Below are positions 19,837 through 28,214 of a DNA stretch of 43,138 bases, piece after piece. Both the position numbers and the translations under genes were made by a program. Source of the DNA: Anaerolineae bacterium (GTDB lineage: Bacteria > Chloroflexota > Anaerolineae > Anaerolineales > Villigracilaceae); contig QEXW01000122.1 in assembly GCA_003130845.1 (NCBI GenBank), positions 1 through 43,138 on the forward strand. The letters run 5' to 3'. A model generated the notes under the pieces. That model had not been told where the DNA came from. It worked only from the letters and a program-made list of their open reading frames with translations, and ran no database searches. How positions within the stretch are numbered: position 1 is the first letter of the stretch; every line of letters starts with the position of its first letter.

Positions 19837-22308
19837 ATGAAAACCCTGACTTTATCCGGCGCATGGCAATTCCGCCAGGCCGGAACCGAAGACTGGCTGC
19901 CCGCCACCGTGCCGGGCGGCGTGCATACCGACCTGCTCGCCCTGGGCAAAATCCCCGACCCGTTTGTGGGCGATAACGAACTGAAGGTGATGTGGGTGGC
20001 CGAAACAGATTGGGAATACCGCCGCGCCTTCAGCGTGGAAAAGGACCTGCTGGCCGAACCGAACGTGAGTCTGGTGTGCGACGGGCTGGATACCCTGGCC
20101 GATGTCTATCTGAACGGGACATATCTCGGCCATGCCGAAAACATGTTCCGGCGCTGGGAGTGGCAGGTGAAAGACCTGCTCCGGGCGGGCGAAAACGAAA
20201 TCCGCATCGTATTCGGCTCACCCGTGCGCTTTATCACCGGCAAACAGGCCCAATTGCCCCTCACAGGTGGCGGCGACATTCCCGGCGGGCCGCACCTGCG
20301 CAAAGCGCCCTGCCATTGGGGCTGGGATTGGGGCCCCAAACTGCCTCCCATCGGCATTTGGAAAGACATCTGGCTGGAGGCCTTCTCGGCGCGGTTGGAA
20401 AATATCCACCTGCGGCAGCGCTTCGAGGACGATGGCAGCGTGACCGTGACCGCCGATGTCAGCGCCTCCACACCCCCCGGCGCGGAACTCTCCGCCAGCC
20501 TGGAAATTGTTTCTCCCGATGGAAACAAGCAATCGGTAGAAGAAACGCTGTTCTGGTTCGAGGAAAATACCGAGCAAATCTGCAATCTGGAATTACCCAT
20601 CCCCAATCCCCAACTCTGGTGGCCAAATGGCTATGGGGAACAGCCGCTCTATGATGTAGAAGTGACGCTGAAAAAAGGCCAGACCGTCCTCGACCGCCGC
20701 GCCTATAAAATCGGCCTGCGCGTCATCGAACTGCGCCAGGAACCCGACCAGTGGGGCAAAGAATTCACTTTCTACGTCAACGGCGTGCGCCTGTTCGCCA
20801 AAGGCGCCGATTGGATTCCCGCCGATTCCTTCCCAACCCGCATCACACGCCAACATCTAGAAAGGCTCATCCAATCTGCCGCCGACGCCCACATGAACAT
20901 GCTGCGCGTGTGGGGTGGCGGCTATTACCCCGAAGAGGCCTTCTACGACCTGTGCGACCAGTACGGCCTGCTGGTTTGGCAAGATTTCATGTTCGCCTGC
21001 GGAATCTACCCGGCAGACGCCGATTTCTTCGAGAACGTGCGCATCGAGGCCATCGAGAACATCCGCCGCCTGCGGCATCGCGCCAGCCTAGCGCTGTGGT
21101 GCGGCAACAACGAGATGGAGCAGGGCTGGTGCGATTGGGGCTGGAACAAGCCCGATGACCCGCTCAACCAGCGCCTAAAAGACGGCTACGACCGCATGTT
21201 CCACCACCTGCTGCCCGAACTGCTCGAAATCGAAGACCCCGACCATCCCTACTGGCCGAGTTCGGCCTCTTCGAATACGCCGTTTAAGGAAGCCAACGGA
21301 CAAGCGCAGGGTGACTGCCACTATTGGGACGTATGGCACGGGCGCAAGCCGTTTACGGCCTACCGCACGCAATTTCCGCGCTTTATGAGCGAGTTCGGCT
21401 TTCAGGCCCTGCCGCCACTCCAAACCATTGCCACCTACGCCGACCCTGCCGACTGGAACATGACTTCCTACATCATGGAACATCACCAGCGCAGCGGCTC
21501 GGGCAACGGCCTGATGATTGCTCAGATGACCGACACCTTTAGAATGCCCAAAGACTTCGCATCGCTGGTCTACCTGAGCCTGGTCTTGCAGGCCGAGGGT
21601 ATTCGCTACGGCGTGGAACACTGGCGGCGCAACCGTAACCGCGTCAGCGGCACGCTCATCTGGCAGCTCAACGACTGCTGGCCGGTGGCTTCGTGGTCTT
21701 CGCTCGATTACTATGGACGCTGGAAAGCCCTGCACTACGCGGCCAAACGCTTCTATGCCCCGCTCCTGCTCTCGGTGGCGGACTACGGCAAGACGATGAA
21801 AGTTCACGTCACCAGCGACCTGGTGAAGCCGGTGGATGTCACCGTGCGCTGGCGGTTGGAGACGCTGGAGGGGAAAATGCTGCAAAAGGGTGAACAATTC
21901 GTCCGTGCGCTGGCGCTGGCCGATACGCTGGTTGGGTCGTATAATTTCTCGGCGCAGGTGACGCCCGAAAACCAGAAAAAGGTCGTCTTCGTGGCCGAAC
22001 TGTGGCAAGATAACCAACTGGCCGCCCGCAGCGTGACGCCCTTCGTCCCCAACAAACACCTTGAACTGCGCAAACCCGGCCTGAAAGCCCAAACCCGCGT
22101 GGAAGGCGAGACACTGTTTGTGGATGTCTCGACGAAAACCCTGGCGCGCTTCGTCGAACTCTCCATCGAAGGGGCCGACGCCATTTTCAGTGACAACTAC
22201 TTCGACCTCCCGGCGGGCGCGACCGTGACCGTCTCCACGCCCCTGCCCGCAAATTGGTCGCCAGAGAGCCGGGTAACGGTTCGTTCGCTGTATGATTCTT
22301 TTGCATAG
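19837..22308 (+). CDS. Beta-mannosidase, glycoside hydrolase family 2
   Basis: The 823-aa protein probably releases mannose from the non-reducing end of beta-mannosides. Domain order is that of GH2: a jelly-roll sugar-binding domain (about 1-190, with GGGDIPGGPHLRKAPCHWGWDW-type mannosidase features in two halves), an immunoglobulin-like domain (190-300), the catalytic barrel (300-620) and C-terminal beta domains. The acid/base is Glu426 in WCGNNEMEQG and the nucleophile is Glu519 in RFMSEFGFQ. No signal peptide is seen, so it is probably cytosolic and acts on imported oligosaccharides. Base composition is visibly more GC-rich than the flanks. The ribosome-binding site is AAGAGGA. No transporter is adjacent. 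Confidence 0.93.
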   Translation: MKTLTLSGAWQFRQAGTEDWLPATVPGGVHTDLLALGKIPDPFVGDNELKVMWVAETDWEYRRAFSVEKDLLAEPNVSLVCDGLDTLADVYLNGTYLGHAENMFRRWEWQVKDLLRAGENEIRIVFGSPVRFITGKQAQLPLTGGGDIPGGPHLRKAPCHWGWDWGPKLPPIGIWKDIWLEAFSARLENIHLRQRFEDDGSVTVTADVSASTPPGAELSASLEIVSPDGNKQSVEETLFWFEENTEQICNLELPIPNPQLWWPNGYGEQPLYDVEVTLKKGQTVLDRRAYKIGLRVIELRQEPDQWGKEFTFYVNGVRLFAKGADWIPADSFPTRITRQHLERLIQSAADAHMNMLRVWGGGYYPEEAFYDLCDQYGLLVWQDFMFACGIYPADADFFENVRIEAIENIRRLRHRASLALWCGNNEMEQGWCDWGWNKPDDPLNQRLKDGYDRMFHHLLPELLEIEDPDHPYWPSSASSNTPFKEANGQAQGDCHYWDVWHGRKPFTAYRTQFPRFMSEFGFQALPPLQTIATYADPADWNMTSYIMEHHQRSGSGNGLMIAQMTDTFRMPKDFASLVYLSLVLQAEGIRYGVEHWRRNRNRVSGTLIWQLNDCWPVASWSSLDYYGRWKALHYAAKRFYAPLLLSVADYGKTMKVHVTSDLVKPVDVTVRWRLETLEGKMLQKGEQFVRALALADTLVGSYNFSAQVTPENQKKVVFVAELWQDNQLAARSVTPFVPNKHLELRKPGLKAQTRVEGETLFVDVSTKTLARFVELSIEGADAIFSDNYFDLPAGATVTVSTPLPANWSPESRVTVRSLYDSFA

Positions 22309-22337
22309 CGCCGTTGTATCCCCTGAGCGCAAAACAA

Positions 22338-22368
22338 AAAAGCCGGGCGCGCAAAGCGTCCGGCTTTT
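22338..22368. terminator. Bidirectional intrinsic terminator
   Basis: AAAAGCCGG (22338-22346) pairs with CCGGCTTTT (22360-22368), extended inward by a G-U and a C-G pair. It separates the convergent mannosidase and rplT genes, with A and T runs suited to both directions. Confidence 0.8.
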
Positions 22369-22387
22369 GGCATGTACAAAAAGGCTT

Positions 22388-22735
22388 TTACGCTTGTTTG
22401 GCTTGCGCCACCACCGCAGCAAAGGCTTGCGGGTCACGCACCGCCAAATCGGCCAGCATCTTGCGGTTGAGCACAATATTGGCCTTCTTCATCGCAGCCA
22501 CCAGGCGGCTGTAAGAAATGCCATTCAGGCGCGCGGCAGCGTTGATGCGGGCAATCCACAAGCGGCGCAGATCGCGCTTGCGGGTGCGTCGGTCACGGGT
22601 GGCGTACCACAGGCTCTTCAGCATCGCCTCGTTGGCGCGCTTGAACAGGAAGTGACGCGTACCGCGTTGACCTTGGGTTAGTTTCAAAACTTTCTTGTGG
22701 CGAAGATGTCCTCTCGGACCGCCTTTAACACGCAT
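22388..22735 (-). CDS. rplT: 50S ribosomal protein L20
   Basis: The 115-aa basic protein is one of the early-assembling 23S rRNA-binding proteins and in other bacteria a translational repressor of its own operon. The usual signatures are present: [39 protein letters not shown] in two pieces, and [30 protein letters not shown] precedes the ATG. It is the last gene of infC-rpmI-rplT, 119 nt after rpmI, and is followed by a terminator. Confidence 0.98.
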   Translation of the reverse strand: MRVKGGPRGHLRHKKVLKLTQGQRGTRHFLFKRANEAMLKSLWYATRDRRTRKRDLRRLWIARINAAARLNGISYSRLVAAMKKANIVLNRKMLADLAVRDPQAFAAVVAQAKQA

Positions 22736-22854
22736 ATTTTAGAACCTCCTGCGAACCCTCGGGCGTCGGGGCAAGCACGTTACGTCGAAACGCCTTACCA
22801 TCCAGTTGCGTACACCCGATAGCCGCAAATCAAAAGAATTTTGGATACAAACGC

Positions 22855-23082
22855 CTACTTAAGATTCGGCACGAGACGGCGGATGCGCTTGATAATGCCG
22901 CGTCCATTGACGGGAATCATCTCGGTGAACAGCGCTTTGGTACGCTTGGATGTGCGGCGGCGCAAGTGGCTCTTACCGCCCTTGGTGCGCACCAATTCAC
23001 CGGACCCAGTCAGGCGAAAGCGTTTCGACGTAGCCTTATGGGTCTTCAATTTGAATTTACCAACTCTGGGCTTGCGAGGCAC
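22855..23082 (-). CDS. rpmI: 50S ribosomal protein L35
   Basis: The 75-aa highly basic protein shows the KLKTHKATSKRFRLTGSGEL segment and a C-terminal IIKRIRRLVPNLK. The frame runs further upstream. The true start is taken as GTG at 23082, because AAAGGAG lies 9 nt before it and the product then begins PRKPRVGKFKLKTHKA, matching the family. It lies between infC and rplT. A 7-bp GC hairpin just upstream (23110-23134) may influence its translation. Confidence 0.96.
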   Translation of the reverse strand: MPRKPRVGKFKLKTHKATSKRFRLTGSGELVRTKGGKSHLRRRTSKRTKALFTEMIPVNGRGIIKRIRRLVPNLK

Positions 23083-23109
23083 GGGACGTACTCCTTTCGA
23101 CAAAATTAA

Positions 23110-23134
23110 CCGCGGGCAAAGCTTTCTCCCGCGG
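23110..23134 (-). promoter_or_regulatory. Intercistronic hairpin before rpmI
   Basis: CCGCGGG and CCCGCGG pair over 7 bp around an 11-nt loop, 18 nt before the rpmI ribosome-binding site. Ribosomal-protein autoregulation acts in this operon in other phyla, so a role is possible but unproven. Confidence 0.4.
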
Positions 23135-23164
23135 GGATACACTTTCCGGTGGAGAGCATTCGAG

Positions 23165-23719
23165 TTATGCGTCAGGTTCAGCGGCTTTTTCTTTTTTGGC
23201 CGGCTTGTTCTTGGCCGGACCCAACACAACCAGCATGGTGCGTCCTTCAATCATGGGTGGTTGCTCGATGATGCTGACATCCGCCAAAGACTGGGCAATT
23301 TCCTTCAAGTCTTCTAGCGCCAGTTCAGGGTAATCCATTTCGCGTCCGCGAAATTTAATCGTGACACGCACTTTGTGACCCTGTAAGAGCCAACGCCGGG
23401 CATCGTCCACCTTAAAACCACGATGATGCTCATTCGTTTTGGGGCGCAAACGGATTTCCTTGACTTCAATTTTCGTCTGCGCTTTTTTGGCTTCGCGCTC
23501 TTTCTTTTCGCGCTCGTACAGGAACTTGCCAAAATCCAACACCCGGCAAACAGGCGGCGTGGCATTGGGTGAGACTTCCACCAAGTCCATTTCGGCATCG
23601 CGCGCAATCTGAATGGCCTGACGAATCGGCACAACACCCATATTTTCACCGCCTGGACCAATCAGGCGGACTTCCGGGACCCGGATGGCTTCATTCACTC
23701 GAAATTCTTGCTCGGCTAT
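23165..23719 (-). CDS. infC: Translation initiation factor IF-3, probable AUA start
   Basis: IF-3 binds the 30S subunit and rejects non-initiator tRNA and poor start codons. The family pattern is clear: VNEAIRVPEVRLIGPGG, DLVEVSPNATPPVCRVLDFGKFLYE, then the C-terminal domain with KEIRLRPKTNEHH and VRVTIKFRGREM. The only strong ribosome-binding site, AAGGAG (23731-23726), is 6 nt before an in-frame ATA at 23719-23717. The first canonical start, GTG at 23698, is 27 nt away. Starting at ATA adds seven residues and gives 184 aa, in line with the family. E. coli infC uses AUU in the same autoregulatory way. The tail is Lys/Ala-rich. Confidence 0.93.
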   Translation of the reverse strand: MAEQEFRVNEAIRVPEVRLIGPGGENMGVVPIRQAIQIARDAEMDLVEVSPNATPPVCRVLDFGKFLYEREKKEREAKKAQTKIEVKEIRLRPKTNEHHRGFKVDDARRWLLQGHKVRVTIKFRGREMDYPELALEDLKEIAQSLADVSIIEQPPMIEGRTMLVVLGPAKNKPAKKEKAAEPDA

Positions 23720-23762
23720 ATGCGTCTCCTTGAAAAGGGCTAGCTGGCTTTTTAGCGGGCTG

Positions 23763-23792
23763 ATGATACCACAAGGCGGGGTGATTCGTCAA
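23763..23792 (-). promoter_or_regulatory. Promoter of infC-rpmI-rplT
   Basis: Read leftward: TTGACG (23792-23787), an 18-nt spacer and TATCAT (23768-23763). The predicted start near 23756 gives a leader of about 37 nt. Confidence 0.65.
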
Positions 23793-23829
23793 ATTCCTTT
23801 TTACATTTCCGGCAATTTGCCTATTTGCT

Positions 23830-23858
23830 TTGACAATTGCGCTGACTTCTCTTAAAAT
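23830..23858 (+). promoter_or_regulatory. Promoter of the EF-G-like gene
   Basis: TTGACA (23830-23835), a 17-nt spacer and TAAAAT (23853-23858). It lies back to back with the infC promoter, about 40 nt apart. Confidence 0.75.
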
Positions 23859-23906
23859 TCAGCCCGTTGCGATTTTTGCAAATTCTTAATAGAGGAGTAC
23901 CACTCC

Positions 23907-25988
23907 ATGAAAGAGTACACGACCGAGTACCTCCGCAACATCGCCCTGGTCGCACACGGCGGCGCCGGGAAAACGATGATGGCGGAGGCTTTTCTTCATT
24001 TCAGCGGAGCGACCACCCGGTTAGGCAAAACGGAAGATGGCACGACCGTTTCCGATTATGATGAAGAAGAAATTCGCCGCAAAATTTCGCTCTACACCAG
24101 CGTAATTCCAGTCGAATATCGCGACCACAAAATCAACGTGCTGGACGCGCCCGGCTTTACCGATTTCATCGGTGAAATGATTTCGGCGCTCAGTGTGGCC
24201 GATGGGGCGCTGATTTTGGTTGATTCCGTCGCAGGCATGGAAGTTGGCACCGAGCTGGCCTGGGATTATTGTGACCGCTTCAACTTACCTCGTTTTGTGG
24301 TCATTAACAAAATGGACCGCGAAAACGCCAACTTCGACAAAGCCTATGCCTCGATCGATGAATTTGCCCACGCATCTGGGGCGCGCCTGGTGAAAGTGCA
24401 GTTGCCCCTCGGCGAAAAACTCGACTTTCGCGGAGTCATTGACCTGATTTCGATGAAAGCCTATGAAGGCGATGGCAAAACGGCCAAAGATATTCCTGCG
24501 GAATACAAATCTGCCGCCGAGGAAGCACGCACCGTGCTGATGGAAGCTGCCGCAGAGGGCGACGATGCCCTGATGGAAAAATACTTTGAAAACGGCGAGC
24601 TCACCCAAGAAGAACTTCTGCGTGGCCTGAAGGCCGTTGTCCAGAGTGGCGCTTTCATTCCGGTCTTTGTCTCGGCGGCCGGTCATGCCAAAGGTGTGGG
24701 CCCTCTGCTGAGCGCCATTGTTGACCTGATGCCCAGCCCCGCCCAACGTCCTGCCGTCAGCGTACAAGGCAAAGAAGGCGAAGAAAAACTCACCCCCACC
24801 GATTCCGGCCCCACCGTTCTGTATGTCTGGAAGACAACCGCCGACCCCTTTGTAGGAAAGATGACGTATTTCAAAGTGCTTTCGGGGAGCGTTGCCGCTG
24901 ATGTCCACTTGTGGAACCAGACCAAAAACGCCGATGAACGTATGGCCGGCTTGCACATTCAGCGCGGCAAAGAGGCCATTCCGGTCAAATTGGTTCACGC
25001 TGGCGATATTGCCGCGGTGACCAAACTGAGCGTGACTGCAACCGGTGATACCTTGTGCGACAAGAATCACCCCGTCACCGTACCCGTCCCCACCTATCCG
25101 CACGCGCTCTATCGGGTGGCCATTCAACCCAAAACCCAAGCCGATGCCGCTAAAATTTCTCCCACCCTCACCCGCCTGTGCGAAGAAGATATGACCCTCT
25201 CGTGGTACAACGAGCCGGCTACCGGTCAGACCATCCTACAAGGCATGGGCGACCAGCACATTGACGTGGTTCTAAACCGCGCCCAAACCAAATTCCAAGT
25301 GGGGCTGCTCACCACCGAACCCAAAGTACCCTACCGCGAAGGCATCACCCGCAAAGCATCGGCACAATATCGCCATAAGAAACAGACCGGCGGTGCAGGG
25401 CAATTTGGCGAAGTCCATTTGCGCATCGAACCTTACCCAGAGGGCGATTTCCTGTTCACCGATGAACTGGTCGGCATGAACCTCTCTCGCTCCTACCTGC
25501 CGCCCATTGAAAAAGGCATCCGCGCCGCCATGGACCAAGGCGTTTTTGCCGGCTACCCCATGAGCAACGTCAAAGTGATTGTGTACGACGGCAAAGAACA
25601 CCCTGTAGACTCTAAACCCGTGGCCTTTGAAACCGCCGGACGCGAAGCATTCAAGCTGGCCGTGCAAGAGGCTGGCCCAGTCCTGTTTGAACCGATTATG
25701 AACGTGCGTATCACCGTGCCGGATGCCAACATGGGCGATGTGATGGGCGACCTGAACACCCGACGCGGCCGGGTACAAGGCACAGAAGCCGAGCGCGGAA
25801 AGACAACCATCATTGCTCACGTACCGCTCGCCGAAATGTTACGTTACACCACCCAATTGCGCTCCCTGACCGGTGGCCGCGGCTACTTTACAATGGAATT
25901 TGACCACTACGACATTGTGCCGCAACATCTCACCCAGCCCATTGTAGAAGCGCACAAAAAGGAACTGGAAGCCAAGAAAGAAGAGTAA
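23907..25988 (+). CDS. Elongation factor G paralogue (EF-G-2/FusA2-like)
   Basis: The 693-aa translational GTPase has the five EF-G domains. The P-loop reads AHGGAGKT (16-23) where canonical EF-G has AHIDAGKT. DAPGFTDF and NKMDR (from residue 134) complete the G motifs. The early GATTRLGKTEDGTTVSDYDEEE and the slightly reduced length place it with the EF-G-2 group (for example the Thermus second EF-G and mycobacterial FusA2), whose cellular role is unclear. GAGGAG precedes the ATG. It diverges from infC and has no str-operon partners (rpsL, rpsG, tuf), so the housekeeping fusA is probably elsewhere. A strong terminator follows. Confidence 0.88.
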   Translation: MKEYTTEYLRNIALVAHGGAGKTMMAEAFLHFSGATTRLGKTEDGTTVSDYDEEEIRRKISLYTSVIPVEYRDHKINVLDAPGFTDFIGEMISALSVADGALILVDSVAGMEVGTELAWDYCDRFNLPRFVVINKMDRENANFDKAYASIDEFAHASGARLVKVQLPLGEKLDFRGVIDLISMKAYEGDGKTAKDIPAEYKSAAEEARTVLMEAAAEGDDALMEKYFENGELTQEELLRGLKAVVQSGAFIPVFVSAAGHAKGVGPLLSAIVDLMPSPAQRPAVSVQGKEGEEKLTPTDSGPTVLYVWKTTADPFVGKMTYFKVLSGSVAADVHLWNQTKNADERMAGLHIQRGKEAIPVKLVHAGDIAAVTKLSVTATGDTLCDKNHPVTVPVPTYPHALYRVAIQPKTQADAAKISPTLTRLCEEDMTLSWYNEPATGQTILQGMGDQHIDVVLNRAQTKFQVGLLTTEPKVPYREGITRKASAQYRHKKQTGGAGQFGEVHLRIEPYPEGDFLFTDELVGMNLSRSYLPPIEKGIRAAMDQGVFAGYPMSNVKVIVYDGKEHPVDSKPVAFETAGREAFKLAVQEAGPVLFEPIMNVRITVPDANMGDVMGDLNTRRGRVQGTEAERGKTTIIAHVPLAEMLRYTTQLRSLTGGRGYFTMEFDHYDIVPQHLTQPIVEAHKKELEAKKEE

Positions 25989-26007
25989 CCCCCTTCGGCT
26001 TGTGCTT

Positions 26008-26042
26008 AATGACGCCTGTAGCCAGTGGCAGGCGTCATTTTT
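26008..26042 (+). terminator. Intrinsic terminator after the EF-G-like gene
   Basis: AATGACGCCT (26008-26017) and AGGCGTCATT (26030-26039) pair perfectly around a 12-nt loop and end in a T run. Confidence 0.87.
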
Positions 26043-26074
26043 GTTAAATTTATGATAAAAACTATCTAGATTGC

Positions 26075-26102
26075 TTGACTTTCTCTATACGGTGAGTAAA
26101 AT
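26075..26102 (+). promoter_or_regulatory. Promoter of the cysteine/thioredoxin operon leader
   Basis: TTGACT (26075-26080), a 16-nt spacer and TAAAAT (26097-26102). The start near 26109 leaves about 210 nt of untranslated leader. Confidence 0.65.
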
Positions 26103-26141
26103 ACAAAGTATGAAGAAATTTAATTTACTTTGCTCCTGTAT

Positions 26142-26302
26142 GGCGCGGGGTTCGTAACCGCCGCGCCTTCGTGTGAACAACATCATCTGACCGAAGGAAC
26201 GGCGCACGAATCCCGCATGTGAACACCCTTCACATGGCGCCCGGCCGCCGTTCTTTTATTTTGCCCCTGTGGGGTGAAATGGGTCAGATGATTTTATTTT
26301 TT
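26142..26302 (+). ncRNA. Structured leader RNA (candidate riboswitch) of the cysteine operon
   Basis: Four helices nest without conflict. P1: 26182-26192 pairs with 26282-26292, 11 bp perfect (ATCATCTGACC with GGTCAGATGAT). P2: 26194-26204 pairs with 26246-26256, 11 bp with one G-U. P3: 26216-26223 pairs with 26229-26236, 8 bp around CACCC. P4: CCCC/GGGG at 26264-26274. An upstream hairpin (26142-26167; GGCGCGG-GGTT with AACC-CCGCGCC) precedes them. TTCGTG (26168-26173) can also pair with CACGAA (26205-26210), a pseudoknot or switch. The 3' strand of P1 is followed at once by a T-rich tract, then AAGGAGG. It matches no class I recognise. Confidence 0.65.
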
Positions 26303-26320
26303 ATAAGGAGGATCAATGAC

Positions 26321-26815
26321 ATGGAAAGCCTAAAAAAAGTGGACCACAGTGCAATGACGGTCAATCAGGTCATCATCATTGCGCTCAACATCTTGGCCTT
26401 TGTTTTGAATCTGCCCTGGCTAACCGGAGTGGTGACAGCTGTCATGCTGCTCGGCGCACTGCTCGGCCAACCCGGCTTCGGCTTCATCTACCAGTTTGCC
26501 CTCAAACCGGCCGGCTTGGTCAAGCCGCATCTCCTGTTAGATAATCCCGAACCCCATCGCTTTGCGCAAGGCTTGGGTGGCTTATTCATGTTGGGCGGCA
26601 CACTAGCTCTCTTTAGCGGATTCTCTGTTTTGGGCTGGGGTCTGATTTGGGTAGTTGCTGCCCTGGCCGCACTCAACGCTTTCGGAGGGTTCTGCGTGGG
26701 CTGTTTCATTTACTACTGGCTAACGCGCCTGGGGTTGCCGGGTTTTTCAAAAACGCCCCCCGCAGGAACTTTCCCAGGCATGCGACCCAAAGAGGCGGTG
26801 AGCGATGAGCGGTGA
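26321..26815 (+). CDS. DUF4395 membrane protein
   Basis: The 164-aa integral membrane protein matches the DUF4395 family: AMTVNQVIIIALNILAF near the start, about four membrane helices, then FGGFCVGCFIYYWLTR with Cys125 and Cys128, the conserved pair. DUF4395 proteins are commonly linked to thioredoxin-like and sulfur-metabolism genes; the function is unknown, and redox or sulfur-species handling in the membrane is a guess. The ATG at 26321 is 9 nt after AAGGAGG. An earlier in-frame GTG falls inside the structured leader and is rejected. Its end overlaps the thioredoxin gene by 11 nt. Confidence 0.85.
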   Translation: MESLKKVDHSAMTVNQVIIIALNILAFVLNLPWLTGVVTAVMLLGALLGQPGFGFIYQFALKPAGLVKPHLLLDNPEPHRFAQGLGGLFMLGGTLALFSGFSVLGWGLIWVVAALAALNAFGGFCVGCFIYYWLTRLGLPGFSKTPPAGTFPGMRPKEAVSDER

Positions 26816-27224
26816 AATTCTGGACCGTCTTTTCGTCGCAATCATCATCACTGCCCTGACCGTAGCGGGCTATTCACTTTTCAACCGATACACACTGCAA
26901 CGAGCCTACGGCAAATTAGGGCGCTTTCCTTCGTATCAAACCGGCCTGCCAGCCATTATCTATTTCACCACCCCCACCTGCGCGCCCTGTAAGACCGTTC
27001 AGCGGCCAACCATTGAGCGACTGAAAAAGCAATACGGAAAATGGTTTCAGGTCATCGAAGTAGATGCCAGCCAGCAGCCGGAAATTGCACAAGAATGGGG
27101 CGTGATGACCGTCCCGACTACCTTTGTAATTGATGCGCGTGGCAAGCCCCGTTATGTCAATCAGGGCATTGCCACAGCAGAGAAATTAATTCAACAACTT
27201 GATTTGGAGGATTTTTCAATATGA
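26805..27224 (+). CDS. Membrane-anchored thioredoxin-family protein
   Basis: The 139-aa protein has one N-terminal membrane helix (about residues 9-27) followed by a thioredoxin fold. The active site is CAPC at 59-62 (in [11 protein letters not shown]), and the cis-proline loop is [10 protein letters not shown] (near 106). The active-site pair CAPC departs from the classic CGPC. The fold is placed outside or inside the membrane according to helix orientation, which is not certain. It overlaps DUF4395 by 11 nt and cysK by 4 nt (ATGA), so the three are translationally coupled. It may deliver electrons to DUF4395 or keep a sulfur-transfer step reduced. Confidence 0.87.
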   Translation: MSGEILDRLFVAIIITALTVAGYSLFNRYTLQRAYGKLGRFPSYQTGLPAIIYFTTPTCAPCKTVQRPTIERLKKQYGKWFQVIEVDASQQPEIAQEWGVMTVPTTFVIDARGKPRYVNQGIATAEKLIQQLDLEDFSI

Positions 27225-28156
27225 AAATTGCAGCGAATGTAACTGAACTGATTGGCAACACCCCGTTGGTGCGCTTAAACCGAGTCACCAACGGCGCCGC
27301 CGCCGAAGTAGTAGCCAAGCTAGAATTCTATAACCCGGCAAAAAGCGTCAAAGACCGAATTGGCTTTTCGATGATTGACGCCGCGGAACGAGCCGGTGTG
27401 CTTACGCCCGATAAAACGATTGTCGAACCAACCAGCGGGAATACAGGCATCGCACTGGCGATGGTGGCTGCTGCCAAAGGCTATCGCTGCATCCTGACCA
27501 TGCCTGAGACGATGAGCAAAGAGCGTCGCATGTTGCTGCGCGCATACGGCGCCGAACTGATCTTAACCCCCGGCCCAGACGGCATGGGCGGCGCTATTCG
27601 CAAAGCCGAGGAAATCGTTAATTCCGACCCCGAACGCTACTTTATGCCCATGCAGTTCAAAAACCCCGCCAACCCGGAAATCCACCGTCAGACCACTGCG
27701 GAGGAAATCTGGCGCGATACCGATGGCAAGGTGGACATTGTCGTTTCGGGCATTGGCACCGGCGGGACGATTACCGGCGTGGGCGAGGTGCTTAAAAGTC
27801 GCAAACCCTCGGTGCGGATGGTAGCCGTTGAGCCAGATGCCTCGCCGGTGCTTTCCGGTGGTGTCAAAGGACCACACAAAATTCAAGGCATTGGCGCAGG
27901 CTTCGTTCCTGAAGTGCTGAATACCAAAATTTACGACGAAATTGTGCGGGTGACCGATGACAACGCGATGGAAACTGCCCGTCGCTTAGCCAAAGAAGAG
28001 GGGCTATTGGTTGGAATTTCCTCCGGTGCAGCCACCTGGGCCGCACTACAAGTAGCACACCGCCCCGAAAATGCAGGAAAACTCATCGTGGTTATCATTC
28101 CCTCCTTTGGCGAACGTTACCTGTCCTCCGCATTGTACGCACACTTGGCAGATTAA
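27221..28156 (+). CDS. cysK: Cysteine synthase (O-acetylserine sulfhydrylase)
   Basis: The 311-aa PLP enzyme makes cysteine from O-acetylserine and sulfide. Motifs: [10 protein letters not shown], the PLP lysine in NPAKSVKDR (Lys44), the substrate-binding [11 protein letters not shown], and the phosphate loop [12 protein letters not shown]. The C-terminal tail is of normal length. CysK rather than CysM or cystathionine beta-synthase is favoured by length and by cysE downstream. The ATG overlaps the thioredoxin stop by 4 nt. cysE follows 58 nt later. Confidence 0.95.
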   Translation: MKIAANVTELIGNTPLVRLNRVTNGAAAEVVAKLEFYNPAKSVKDRIGFSMIDAAERAGVLTPDKTIVEPTSGNTGIALAMVAAAKGYRCILTMPETMSKERRMLLRAYGAELILTPGPDGMGGAIRKAEEIVNSDPERYFMPMQFKNPANPEIHRQTTAEEIWRDTDGKVDIVVSGIGTGGTITGVGEVLKSRKPSVRMVAVEPDASPVLSGGVKGPHKIQGIGAGFVPEVLNTKIYDEIVRVTDDNAMETARRLAKEEGLLVGISSGAATWAALQVAHRPENAGKLIVVIIPSFGERYLSSALYAHLAD

Positions 28157-28214
28157 GTTGTCAAAAAATCAAACCCTGCCAATACACAGCAAAAGCCCAG
28201 AAGGGAGCTATCAT

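Noticed and set aside
21175-22476. 433-aa open frame on the minus strand opposite the beta-mannosidase
   Set aside because: It is antisense to a clear GH2 catalytic gene, has no recognisable domain or ribosome-binding site, and reflects high GC codon bias.
23083-23250. 131-aa version of the L35 gene
   Set aside because: The extension overlaps infC and has no L35 similarity; GTG 23082 with AAAGGAG gives the normal 75-aa protein.
26219-26320. Upstream in-frame GTG start for the DUF4395 gene
   Set aside because: It lies inside the structured leader, has no ribosome-binding site, and the ATG at 26321 has AAGGAGG at good spacing and gives a family-like N-terminus.
26109-26320. T-box or SAM-I riboswitch in the cysteine operon leader
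   Set aside because: The T-box sequence TGGNACCGCG and the SAM-I core are absent; the helices found do not follow either layout.
28071-28214. Longer cysE start overlapping cysK
   Set aside because: The extra residues are the cysK 3' end read out of frame; ATG 28215 has AAGGGAG upstream.
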